Of a stretch of DNA of 64,000 nucleotides, positions 1 through 9,306 are shown one piece after another. Source of the DNA: Polytrichum commune (Eukaryota > Streptophyta > Polytrichopsida > Polytrichales > Polytrichaceae); contig OX485809.1 of assembly GCA_950295325.1 (NCBI GenBank), forward strand, positions 36,773,081 to 36,837,080. Reading direction: 5' to 3'. Position numbers and translations under genes: made by a program. Below the pieces are notes generated by a model that worked only from the letters and a program-made list of their open reading frames with translations, was not told the origin of the DNA and ran no database searches. Each line of letters starts with the position of its first letter. Position 1 is the stretch's first letter.

Positions 1-66
1 AACTAAGATACCAATTCTTTGGATCTAAGAGAGGTGTATCTTGACGGAGACATTCTCCATGGGTGT

Positions 67-120
67 TGGGGGTATTCAACATTTCAAGAGTGTGAAATTC
101 TTAGATTTATGAATAACACT
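67..120 (+). pseudogene. 18S rRNA-like fragment
   Basis: A stretch of about 50 bp resembles the conserved central part of eukaryotic 18S rRNA. The block GTGAAATTCTTAGATTTATG differs at one base from the rRNA version, and the preceding GGGGGTATTC also fits the rRNA GGGGGCATTC. Similarity fades after about position 120. It is far too short to be a functional rRNA gene. It may be a captured piece inside the retroelement leader or older flanking DNA. Confidence 0.5.
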
Positions 121-1080
121 TCGGCGATCGGATTGAGAGCACCTTCTTGAGTTGCTTGGGGATTGTCGGAGTTTTGGTACCGAAATCATTTTGTTGGGAG
201 AGGTGGAGCATTGCGGGAGAAGTTCGCGGGAGCATCCAGCAACACGCGGGGGGCGTGGGCGCACGACGAATTTGCGGTTAGCTTCATTTTCTCCCGCAAC
301 GACTTGATAGAAGTACTTGGCATAAGCGGGGATTTTCCCTTTCTTTGTTTAAAAGGAAAATAAGGGCATTGAGATTTATTTGGGGATAGGTGTAGGATTT
401 ATTTGGGGATAGGTTGATTGTTATTGTAGATTTTATTTTGGTATAAGTTTATAAATTGTTTAGGGATTGCCTAGGGGTGGAGCGAATTGGCATATGGAAT
501 TACCATTCGATTTAACAAGATAATTTGTTAAGCGCGAATTGTATTAAGCAACACAAATTCCAAGGACTTTAGGAAGGAGAGGATTTTATATTATAGTACT
601 AGATGAGAGATGTGCATAGTTAGCATTTCCTTTTCTTAAGCAACAGGGACTCTTTATTTTGACCACCAACTGCAGGCGAGTGCCAGTTGGTTGCGGTCGT
701 GTTCAATTTCTGCTTGAATGTTGTTTTGGGGAAGATGATCCAGTGCTGTTCTTGCATTGTTCCTTGTATTTTATTTTGGTACCTTCCCCTGTGGCGGGTT
801 GTAGTGCTGGAGTGTTCTAGCACTGCCCCATTTTGTGTAGTCCTAGATTGTGATAGGGTACTGTGGAGGTGAGGTCGGATTAATGACCGACGGGACCTTT
901 GTTTGTGCACCAAGTGGGCGGTGCTTGTTTTCACTTGTGGTGAGGCTGGGTTAATGACCAGCATACCATAAGTTTTGGTGGTGGTTGCAGGTGCAGGTTG
1001 CCTTTGACCCTTTTTCTCTTTGTCCCTGGATACTAATTCATTTTGGGTTGTTGATTCGGTGACCATCCCATTGTGGGTTT
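121..1080 (+). other. Leader (5' untranslated) region of the retroelement
   Basis: No coding frame of substance is seen between the 18S-like block and the Gag start at 1081. The region is unusually long for a gypsy leader and shows no copy of the LTR termini (TGTCG...CGACA). It is assigned to the element only because it precedes Gag without a visible boundary. Confidence 0.4.
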
Positions 1081-3447
1081 ATGGTTGCAACTCGTACTCA
1101 ACACTATCGTTCTCCGACCCCAGGAGCATCGGAAGGTTATCCCTCGGACCTCTCGAACGTTGAACCAGTGGTAGCACCCAACGAGGCTTTTCAGCCTACT
1201 TCGGCGTGGGGGACTATCACTCGGTCTCACGTCCTGTGGGTGGGAACCTTTGACGATATGGAGGAGGAGAGTAGGGGAGGGATACGGGACCGGTTTTCCG
1301 GTCGAGCAGGGACCATTTCTCTGCAAGACTGGAAAATCCGGTTTCGTACGTGGATGCGAGAGAAACGCCAACGCAATACCAATTTTAACGATTGGTATGC
1401 GTTTGAGCTTCTGCCTCAGCATTTGGAGCATGAAGTTCTCCAAACTTATGAGCAGTGGACGGAGGCTCATTGGATGGAGCTGCGCCAGGTGGAGCGGTAC
1501 TGGGAGACTCGGGTTGAATTGGTATCCGCATTGAAGGAAGGCGCAGCTTCCAGTTTCATGGCCGTTCCGGATGTCAAGACGGAGGTACCGGAGGGAGGTT
1601 ATGTGGTGGATGTAGAGGGAGCTCCTCCTGGTGAGCCGAGGGCTACGGGTCCTGCTCCCACTGCGGCGAGTACGTCGAGCCCAGTTCTTCCACTCTCGCG
1701 TTATGCCATGGCCACCCAAGCGGCTTTAGCCTCTTTAGGGGCTCCGCCAGATTTTGAGCCATTGCGGGCATTTGAGCTGCATCTACAGGGGGAGTATGGA
1801 GGCTTTCGTCGTGACCAGATGCAGCGGATACAAGATTTCAGACGGAAGAAGGACGATATACCTCGTACCATGTATACGAGGTTGGCGAGGTTTGCCAGAG
1901 AATCTGGAGGTGTGTTCGCGGAAAGTCAGTTGGTGAAGGTGTTTTTGTCAAAGATTGACAAAGGTCTCCTTGACTTGGCGCTACCCAGGATTATCATGGA
2001 GTTTGGTGGTCGAGCGACACTCGCAGAGGCATTCGCCGTGGTGGAGCAGTGTGATCGTGCATTATGTCAGCACGATGCCACTGATTTGGTGTCCTTGCTA
2101 GTGGATTCTAGCAAATCCCGAAGAGTTCCGGTTGCGGCTGCGGGATTGGCGGAGGCCGAGGTAGACAAGACCATGTATTGTTGGTCTTGTGGGCAGGCCG
2201 GCCACGCTAAGAAGGACTGTCCTTCGAAGCAAAGGCAAGCCCAGACCGTCACTACTCCGAAGCGGAAACCATTTGTTCCCGCTAAGGGCTTGGCGAAGGG
2301 GACGACGGGTAATCAGTTACCCAAGCAGTTGAAGTGTTCCCATTGTGGGCGGAACAATCACGCGGTAGAGAACTGCTTTGCTCTCCATCCTGAGAAACGT
2401 CCTTCTTCCGACCGGGAGAAGACGTTGGAGGCGAAGATTAGAGCCATGGAGGAGAGGTTCAAAAGCTTGGCGTCATCCGGCCAAATCTTGGCCTCACCGT
2501 CTTCCTCCGGAGCTCAGGCTAGTTCTTCCACTCCGGATTACTATATGTTCGGAGCCTCAGGCGAGGTGGTGAGTTCCGCGGCCGTGACACGTGCTCAAGC
2601 CGTGTCACAATCCATACCTTCGACTACAAATGAATATGTGGCAAGCTCGCGAGCTCGGGACAATGCGCCCGTGGACCAAATTGGTCAGGTACGACTACCA
2701 TTATCTTTTGGATTGGCCGATGCCGTCCAATCTGTCAGTGGTCGTCATCCGAACGATGAGGTTTCACATTCAGCGACTGATGTGGCGCACACGTTGGCAT
2801 CCAAGGTGTTGCACATACCTTTGTTCATGGCCATGGAGTGGTCATCGCCAGAGTTCCAACCTGCTAAGGTTTTTCATTTAGCAGGTAGGATTTTGGAAGG
2901 GAAGGCATCCTTACCTTCTCTGACCGTGGCTCAAGCCACTACGGACATCCCTGTTTTTGAAGACCCTAAGGATGTGGCCAAACGGCGAGCGAGACTTGCG
3001 GCAGAGACCATTGCGTCTTTTGACGCACACGCCTCAGATGACAAGGCACCGACCACGTCTTATGATTCACCAGTATCCGCGGGTGCAGCCTATTTGTCTG
3101 ATGTCGCTGCTAGACCTGTCCGCGAGCGCCGCGGTATTCGACCCGGCGTTGTGCGTATGGTGAATGATACCGGAATTTTGGTGGTCAGTCGCACTGGGAG
3201 CAATGCTACTCGGGTTGCTCCCCGTTGTGTGATGATGGATTCAGGGGCACAGCCAGTTATGATCGGCAAGAGGCTTGCCCAAGAGTTGAGGTTGACGGCC
3301 GAGGATTTGGCTCCCTGTCCATTCACCATTGTCACATCCATTGGTCACGTGGAGCGGGCCGTGGGTTATACTCGAGAGCCATTACAGCTTAGCTTCCGAG
3401 TGAGCCTGGAGATTCACCCGCACCTCTTCTTCTTAGGTGTGCAGTGA
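1081..3447 (+). CDS. Gag and N-terminal part of the aspartic protease
   Basis: This open frame of 788 residues encodes the structural Gag protein, which packages element RNA, and runs into the protease. A retrotransposon Gag core lies at about residues 200-345. Two CCHC zinc knuckles follow (CWSCGQAGHAKKDC from residue 367, CSHCGRNNHAVENC from residue 419). A low-complexity stretch rich in Ser and Ala comes next, then the protease active-site Asp-Ser-Gly at residue 720. The ATG at 1081 is the first that opens the frame. The frame ends at 3447 before the protease is complete; the second half of the protease, with its DILVG motif, lies in the -1 frame, open from 3393. The 52-nt overlap could be a programmed frameshift, but I see no classical slippery heptamer, so a single-base mutation is just as possible. 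Confidence 0.9.
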   Translation: MVATRTQHYRSPTPGASEGYPSDLSNVEPVVAPNEAFQPTSAWGTITRSHVLWVGTFDDMEEESRGGIRDRFSGRAGTISLQDWKIRFRTWMREKRQRNTNFNDWYAFELLPQHLEHEVLQTYEQWTEAHWMELRQVERYWETRVELVSALKEGAASSFMAVPDVKTEVPEGGYVVDVEGAPPGEPRATGPAPTAASTSSPVLPLSRYAMATQAALASLGAPPDFEPLRAFELHLQGEYGGFRRDQMQRIQDFRRKKDDIPRTMYTRLARFARESGGVFAESQLVKVFLSKIDKGLLDLALPRIIMEFGGRATLAEAFAVVEQCDRALCQHDATDLVSLLVDSSKSRRVPVAAAGLAEAEVDKTMYCWSCGQAGHAKKDCPSKQRQAQTVTTPKRKPFVPAKGLAKGTTGNQLPKQLKCSHCGRNNHAVENCFALHPEKRPSSDREKTLEAKIRAMEERFKSLASSGQILASPSSSGAQASSSTPDYYMFGASGEVVSSAAVTRAQAVSQSIPSTTNEYVASSRARDNAPVDQIGQVRLPLSFGLADAVQSVSGRHPNDEVSHSATDVAHTLASKVLHIPLFMAMEWSSPEFQPAKVFHLAGRILEGKASLPSLTVAQATTDIPVFEDPKDVAKRRARLAAETIASFDAHASDDKAPTTSYDSPVSAGAAYLSDVAARPVRERRGIRPGVVRMVNDTGILVVSRTGSNATRVAPRCVMMDSGAQPVMIGKRLAQELRLTAEDLAPCPFTIVTSIGHVERAVGYTREPLQLSFRVSLEIHPHLFFLGVQ

Positions 3448-4994
3448 CGGATGCGACCAACTATGACATTTTAGTTGGTCAGCAAGCACTTTACCCTCTT
3501 GGTTTTGGTTTGGACAACTGGACTGAGGAGGCGTGGATTCGACCAGGTTGGTCGGCTGGGGATGGCCGCAGAGAACTTATTCCCGTGGCTTTCGCGGCGG
3601 TCGCGACCATAGCACCATTATCTATGGTTTTTGGATGTGGTGCTATGGTGGACACATTGCCTTATGGTTCCGCATTGTTGGAAGAGTCATTGGCATTCAT
3701 GGGGAGTACAGACGATCAACGGGATATGGCACCTAAGGGTGCATTGGTGCGCCATCCCAAGGATCCCCTTCCTCCTTGGCGTGATTCCGCCGAGCTATTT
3801 CGGAGGTGTGAGGATATTGTTCATTCTCTCACTCCTAGGACACCGGTCATACCGGGTGTCCTCTCGGCATTGGCACATCCCATTTTATTGCAGCCGCCAG
3901 ACGCGGGAATTACTTTGGTGGAACTGTTTGGAGGCATCGGCACAGGCTTAGCGGCCGTATTGGAAGCTGGCCTCACGGTCAGACGGTATGTCTATGTGGA
4001 CAACTTTCCAGTGTCCACCTGTGTGGCTCGTCACCATCTTCACCAGTTGATGGTATTGTACCCCCAACAGTTACACCCAACTGCCATTCATGGGTGTTTT
4101 TCACGTCTCCCTCGTGATGTTACACTCATCAGTGAGGCCGACTTACGACACTTGGGCCCGGTGGATATGGTGATTGCGGGATGGCCATGCCAAGGCCATT
4201 CACGTGCTGGAGCAGGCCGAGGTTTAGAGGATCCCAGGTCTAGCCTTTTCTGGGACCTCATCCGGCTTATGCAGTGGTGGTTTATCCACCAACCTTCCCC
4301 TCCATGATATATCTTCGAGAATGTACCTTTGTTGGGAGACTCTTGGGACAAGGTGTTGGAAGGCGATTATTATGTTCGTCAACACCTTGGAAATCCCATT
4401 TTTGTGGATGCCGCGAGCATTGGTTCTTATGCCCACCGACCTCGGTGGATTTGGACCAACCTCGCACCGTCATCTACTTTAGCTGCAGCATTTTCTGAAG
4501 TGCCTCCACCTTTTGATCAAAAGGTGGATGACATCTTGGATCCAAACCGGACTTATTTGCCGGTTATTCGAGATGATTTACCCCCGTTGGCATTAGTCAA
4601 CAAAATGGGGGTACCACGGCGGGCCTTTCCCACATTTATGACGTTTTCACAGTCATTCGCTTTCTGCGATAGGGGGCCAGGTATGGTGTGGGATGTTCAC
4701 ACCAAAACCCACACCGAACCATTGGCTGACGAACGGGAACGTGCCATGGGATTCCGCACTGGCACCACCGCAACTCCCGGCCTTTCTGAGGGCCAACGAC
4801 GCTTCGTGTTGGGCCAAGCTATGGATCTTCATACTATGGTGTGGACTGTTGCTTTATGCCTTTCATTGCAAAGGCATCGTGGTGACCAGTGGTTGTCTCT
4901 GGGGGTAGAGGACTCTGGTCAGGGGGCACATCGGTCCACACCCATGGAGGAAGGAATTTATGCCATGGTTGGAGAAGCCGAACGAATTTTTTAA
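3393..4994 (+). pseudogene. Protease C-terminus fused to a DNMT3/DRM-like C5-cytosine DNA methyltransferase
   Basis: The frame starts with the end of the protease (YDILVG, about 3465) and after a linker enters a methyltransferase at about 3906-4880. Visible C5-MTase motifs in order: motif I, S-adenosylmethionine binding (ELFGGIGTGL, 3921-3950); motif IV with the catalytic Cys codon at 4188-4190 (GWPCQGHSRAG); motif VI (ENV, about 4320); motif VIII-like AHRPRWIWTN (about 4430); and motifs IX-X (ERERAMGF, later VLGQAMDLHT). The motif VIII and IX/X wording is closest to DNMT3/DRM-type enzymes. The enzyme would transfer methyl groups to cytosine in DNA. An in-frame TGA at 4305 falls just before motif VI, and a TAA at 4992 closes the frame after the domain. 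No separate target-recognition insert is obvious. In this copy the enzyme is broken; in an intact relative it would be made as part of the polyprotein. Confidence 0.88.
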
Positions 4995-6139
4995 TTCGAG
5001 CAGCATGTGATGGAGGAGCTTCGAGCTCAACATTTTTACACTGCTTCGGTTTCTTCGCCTCCGGTGGTGGCTTCATTATCACATATTGGTAGTGATGAAG
5101 AAATGTCAGACTCTAGTACTAGCACCGAGACTGGGGGCATGGTTAATGACCCCTCCTCTCATTAGCAATTAGAGTCTGTGCCAGCATCAGGTGGTTCTCC
5201 TTTGGTGGAGAGGGAGACTACAGAGTTTGATAATTGGCCACTTGAATTAGGCCCTCGTCTCACTGATGCTGAGGCACGGAAGGTACGAGCATTTATTCGC
5301 TCGTACCGTAGATGTTTTGCTTTTAGCCTTCAAGATCTTGAAGGTTATAAAGGAAAACCCATCCACATTCAGTTGGAGGACGACCATCCCATTTTTCGGA
5401 GACCTCACAGGCTGAGTGTTTCCAAGCAGATTGGCGTTCAGGCTCGTTGCCGAGAGCTCTTGGCAGCAGGGCTAATCGAACTTTCCACGGGGAGTATGCT
5501 TGTGCTACGGTTATGCCATCGAAGAAGGATATCTTTGGCAATTGGACGGAGAAGCGGATGTGTGGGGATTACCGTCCAGTTAATCGGAAGACCAAGTCGG
5601 ATCGATATCCCATGCCAATCCCGGAGGAGTTGTTCGATGCCCTCGGATTTGCTCGAGTCTTTAGCACGTTGGACTTGAGATCCGGCTATCACCAACTCCC
5701 ATTACTTGTGGGAGACCGAGTGAAAACCGCATTCTGGGGAGTTGATCAAGGTGGGAAGGATCAACTTTACCATTGGAAGTTTCTTCCATTTGGCCTAAAG
5801 AATGCACCCGCGGAGTTTCAGCGGATGATGGATCAGGTTCTCTCTGGCTTGCCCTTTGCTCGGTGTTACATAGACGATGTGATCATCTTCAGCACAACAC
5901 CACAGGAGCATGTGAGGCATTTGCAAGCCGTTTTTGAACGGTTGCAGCGGTGGGGATTGCGCTTGCACTACGGCAAGTGCAAGTTTTTCCATGACCGGTT
6001 GGCTTATTTGGGGCATATAATTGTTCCAGGAGGTCTTGGGGTACAACAAGCTAAGGTGGACGCATTGCAGAAGATTCCGGCACCGGTAGATGTGCCGAGA
6101 CTTCGTGCTTTCTTGGGCTTGGTGAATTACTATCGGTGA
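4995..6139 (+). pseudogene. Linker and reverse transcriptase of the retroelement
   Basis: After the TAA at 4992 the same frame continues through a Ser/Glu-rich linker, an in-frame TAG at 5163-5165, and the start of the RT domain. Near 5488-5496, at a run of four G, the reading moves to another frame, consistent with loss of one base. RT continues there with the MCGDYRPVN, STLDLRSGYHQ and FLPFGLKNAPAEF motifs and the catalytic YIDD at 5867-5878. The RT frame ends at an in-frame TGA (6137) directly after the LVNYYR motif that joins RT to RNase H in gypsy elements. RT copies the element RNA into DNA. The methyltransferase directly before RT is an unusual position for an accessory domain. Confidence 0.9.
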
Positions 6140-7909
6140 TTCGTCAAGAACTTTAGCTTGATTGCCAAGCCGCTCACCATTCTCACGAGCAAGGACCAAC
6201 CTTGGACTTGGGGTCGTGAGCAACAACATGCATTTGAGACATTGAAGCAGAAACTGGGTACGGCTCCAGTGCTTCGACGTCCAGATGTCTCCAAATCTTT
6301 CCAGTTGCATACAGACTGGAGCTCATTTGGTTTGGGAGCAGTTCTTACTCAGAAAGATGATGTTGGCCGGGAGTATGTTGTTGCTTACGCGTCGCGAAGC
6401 AATAACACGGCGGAGGCCAATTATTCGTCCTATGAGGGAGAAGCATTGGCGGTGGTGTGGGCTATTGTCCATTTCCGGCCATATCTTTATGGTCAACACT
6501 TTACTTTGGTGACTGACCATCAGCCGTTACGATGGCTCATGGAGTCGGATAAGCTTATTGGCAAGCTTGCCAGGTGGGCTTTGTTGCTCCAAGAGTATGA
6601 CTTTGAGGTGGTACACCGTGCTGGGATTACCAACATGGATGCAGATGGACTCTCACGCAATCCAAGTCCTTCGGATGAGGACTTGACCGGGGCCAGGTGG
6701 CATGGAAATTGTGATCGAGAGGCGGTTCCAGGTTGGCACGCGGCTGCCTACCTCACTTTATTTTCTGGTGCATCTGTTGAGATTCCGATACAGGGCTCGG
6801 ATGATGAGACTGACCGGCCTCAAGTTATTGCGGATATATGGGAGGATCATCCCGTATTGCATAAGCTTCAACAGGGTACCTTTCCTTTGTCTATTTCGGC
6901 AATGGAAAGGGATAGGATTGGACATCGAATAACAAGGTTCCGTTGGGAGAACGGTTTGTTATTTCGATTGTGGTCGGATGGGCCAAGGCGTATTGTTCCT
7001 AGGCCGGATCAGCGGGCCTCATTGGTGCGACAAGTGCACGAAGAACTTGGCCATTTTGGCATACGCAGGACACATTCGATGTTGCGTGGCCAATATTGGT
7101 GGACTGGCATATATCAGCAGGTGGCTGCATATGTCAGGAGGTGTGAAGTTTGTGACCGGGTCAGGTCTAGCTTTAACACCTTATCACCTCAATTACAGCC
7201 CTTACCTATCATGGGATTAGGCTACCGTTGGTCGCTGGACTTCGCAGGGCCGTTGGTGGTTACACCACGCGGAGCAAAGTATGTTTTGGTGATGGTGGAG
7301 CATTTTAGCAAATGGATTGAGCTTGTTGCTCTACCCCAGAACTCTGCAGAGTTGGCCGCGGCCGCCTTTTTGGATCATGTGTTAGCACGTTTTGGAGTAC
7401 CAGCTGAAGTGTTGACGGACCAGGGGAGGGAGTTCCTTGGTGCTTTTGAGGAGTTGTGCACTAAGGCTCTCATAGATCACCGCACCACCTCTCGGGATCA
7501 TCCGGAGGCAGATGGCTTGGCTGAACGGGTGGTTCAGACAACCAAGCGTGGCTTGAGGAAGTATGGATTACTTCGGAGAAGCCACCGGGATTGGGACCTT
7601 ATGTTGCCATGGATTGCTATGGGCTATCGATTTAGTAGGCAGGCCTCTTTGGCATCTTATAGCCCATATCAATTATTGTATGGACGTGAGCCTATACTCC
7701 CGAGTTTTATTCGGGAAAAACTAGCTCCTGTTGTGAACTTGGATGGCCCAGACCTTTGGGCAGAGTGTTTACAGGAGCGGGCTCAATTCTTCCAGAGGGC
7801 CATGCCTATGGCCATGGAGAATTTGTCCATTGCTCAGCACCGTGACACATTGCGTTATGCACGCATTCGTAGTGGTGCTTACCGACCTCAGTTGCGGAGA
7901 TTTCGGTAA
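6140..7909 (+). pseudogene. RNase H and integrase of the retroelement
   Basis: The frame continues from RT without shift. RNase H (about 6290-6660) shows HTDWSSFGLGAVL, SSYEGEALAVVWA and VTDHQPLRWL and ends with the DADGLSR motif typical of gypsy pol. Integrase follows: an N-terminal zinc motif (H-x-H then CEVC, about 7038-7155) and a DDE core with Asp codons at 7238 and 7418 and Glu at 7523, the usual spacing of about 35 residues. RNase H removes template RNA; integrase inserts the DNA copy. The open stretch ends at an in-frame TAA (7907-7909) inside the integrase C-terminal region, after which the same frame stays open to 8311. Confidence 0.92.
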
Positions 7910-8311
7910 GGGGATTATGTTTATCTTCAACGTGAGGCGCCTACGACATTGGATGTCGGGGCGGGGCGCACTATCCTTCGGGTGAAGGAGGTGTTGCCGA
8001 GTGGTTTGTTATTGTTGGAAGGCAAGGATGGCAGGGAATGTCGCGAGCATTCCAAAAACTGTGCCCCATGTCATCTACCTATTGAGGGTACAGTTCATCC
8101 TGAACTGGCTGTCGTACCAGAGGGTCTTCCATGTTTTGTGTGTGGAGAGAAGAAAGGAGCGGCTACTATGCTCTTGTGTGATCAGTGTCAACGCGGTTGG
8201 CACATGGCATGCTTGAGGCCACCCTTGATTTGTCTACCATTTGGACAGTGGAGTTGTCCTCGCTGTCGAGGATCTTTGGTACTTGGTGCTTCCACCAATC
8301 GTACTCAATGA
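7910..8311 (+). pseudogene. Integrase C-terminal region with a PHD finger
   Basis: Reading on in frame past the TAA, the GDYVYLQR motif marks the small beta-barrel of a gypsy integrase tail (about 7913-8090). A complete C4HC3 PHD finger then lies at 8132-8266: CFVC, eleven residues, CDQC, four residues, HMAC, and finally CPRC after a Trp at the expected place. PHD fingers usually read the N-terminal tail of histone H3, including its K4 methylation state. Chromoviruses carry a chromodomain at this same place, so the PHD finger would be a candidate chromatin tether steering integration; this role is inferred. The frame ends at 8311 with no further domain. Confidence 0.85.
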
Positions 8312-8580
8312 TCCTGTGTGGTTTTCATCATCTTGTGCCTGCCCAAATGGAAAATGAGAAGTTATGGCATAGAGACGCGATCAACATGAGGCGGTGGATT
8401 TAATTCTTTGGGATCTGATGGCCAAACATCAGAGGCGATTAAGGATGGGGCTCACCTTGCACCCAGCCTACAATTTCTTAGAATAATGTTTACCACACTA
8501 GTTAGTTGCGGAGCAATCTTTCATTATCCATGCCCTTTAGATTGGCATTGGTCCTAGCTGCTTGGCGGGACTCCATAGTC
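8312..8580 (+). other. 3' untranslated region of the retroelement
   Basis: About 270 bp between the end of the PHD-containing frame and the polypurine tract. I see no coding frame or other recognisable structure. Confidence 0.6.
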
Positions 8581-8595
8581 AGCTGAGGGGGGGCA
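8581..8595 (+). promoter_or_regulatory. Polypurine tract (plus-strand primer site)
   Basis: AGCTGAGGGGGGGCA lies immediately before the TGTCG start of the LTR, the expected position and composition for the primer of plus-strand DNA synthesis. Confidence 0.8.
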
Positions 8596-9110
8596 TGTCG
8601 AGGTGTGTTGTTTATGTGTGACTTTGCTATGTTTTAGTGTTGTTTGTTAATGGTGATTGGTATTCGAGCTGCAGTGACACACGATCGTTATTTACACGAC
8701 AGTTGTCACGGTATGCGGCGTCGATGGCCGCACCTTATCCGTTGGATTTCATCTATCTAGACTTGGATGGATGAATCTAGATGTGGAGAGGAAGGCTCCT
8801 AAGTGAGGAGCCTCCTCTTTGGCTTGGCATTCTTGCCAAGTCAAGTCTTGTGAGTTAGTGTGTGGAGAGAGCTTGTGTGAGGTGTAGATTGCATGATTTT
8901 GCAATAAATCTTGAGTTCTTCTTCCCCTACTTACATTCTTGGATTTTCCCTTGGTGGAGTGAGAGATAGCTTGACTAATTTGTGTGCATTTGAAGAGATT
9001 TAGAGCTATTGTGAGTGAGCTATTCTCTTCCTTCTCTGTCGAGGTGTGTTGTTTGTTAATGGTGGTTGGTACTCGAGCTGCAATGACACACGACCGTTAT
9101 TTACACGACA
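8596..9110 (+). repeat. 3' LTR (515 bp) with TGTCG...CGACA ends
   Basis: The repeat begins TGTCGAGG right after the polypurine tract and ends CGACA at 9110, giving 5-bp inverted termini with the canonical TG...CA. An AATAAA polyadenylation signal sits at 8903-8908. The first about 105 bp (8596-8701) are partly repeated at the other end (9037-9110), the second copy lacking about 30 bp, so shorter alternative LTR boundaries cannot be excluded. Without the 5' LTR in the window neither the LTR length nor the target duplication can be verified. Confidence 0.7.
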
Positions 9111-9189
9111 TAAAAATAACCCATCATAGTTGTTACCAAGTAATCACACTCGTGTTATGATATAAGTTGTGAGTCGTTGTGGTTGTGGT

Positions 9190-9306
9190 CACCAAGTCAT
9201 GTTTCCTCTGTTGGTTGAAGAAGGATGTTTGTATTACACTTAGACGGTCCGGGTTCGATCCCCGTTGAGTTTGTCTGACCGTTTAGTGTCTTACATATGA
9301 CTTGGC
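9190..9306 (+). mobile_element. tRNA-derived SINE-like segment with A- and B-box
   Basis: GGTTCGATCCC at about 9250-9262 matches an RNA polymerase III B-box embedded in a tRNA-like T arm. About 40 bp upstream GTTGGTTGAAGAAGG is a loose A-box. That spacing fits an internal pol III promoter. The rest does not fold as a tRNA and no anticodon arm is evident, so a SINE remnant is more likely than a tRNA gene. ACCAAGTCAT and ATGACTTGG near the two ends are inverted copies. Confidence 0.5.

Larger units (their letters stand above)
1..9110 (+). mobile_element. Ty3/gypsy LTR retrotransposon carrying a DNA methyltransferase and a PHD finger
   Basis: The element reads, in order: leader, Gag, aspartic protease, C5-cytosine DNA methyltransferase, reverse transcriptase, RNase H, integrase, PHD finger, polypurine tract and 3' LTR. 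The PR-RT-RH-IN order is that of Ty3/gypsy. No 5' LTR or primer-binding site matching the 3' LTR is found in 1-1080, so the left end lies upstream of the window. The coding part is broken by stops at 4305 (TGA), 4992 (TAA), 5163 (TAG), 6137 (TGA) and 7907 (TAA), and by frame changes within 3393-3447 and near 5490. Catalytic motifs on both sides of the breaks are otherwise well kept, so the copy is fairly young. Relatives bearing a methyltransferase have been reported for dinoflagellate and charophyte-alga retrotransposons; the PHD addition is not one I know for gypsy elements. Confidence 0.92.

Noticed and set aside
174-192. TGGTACCGAAATC as a primer-binding site after a 5' LTR
   Set aside because: No CGACA end or other match to the 3' LTR precedes it, and it does not match a usual plant tRNA primer (TGGTATCAGAGC type).
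4305-7909. Rescue of the stops by U-to-C RNA editing, known from fern and hornwort organelles
   Set aside because: That editing works in plastids and mitochondria; this is a nuclear retroelement, and two frameshifts would remain.
8596-9110. A TRIM element (miniature retrotransposon) inserted after the polypurine tract
   Set aside because: The first unit starts precisely after the gypsy polypurine tract, and no primer-binding site follows it; an LTR with internal duplication is simpler.
9210-9275. Functional tRNA gene
   Set aside because: Only the T-arm/B-box is convincing; no acceptor stem or anticodon arm can be formed.
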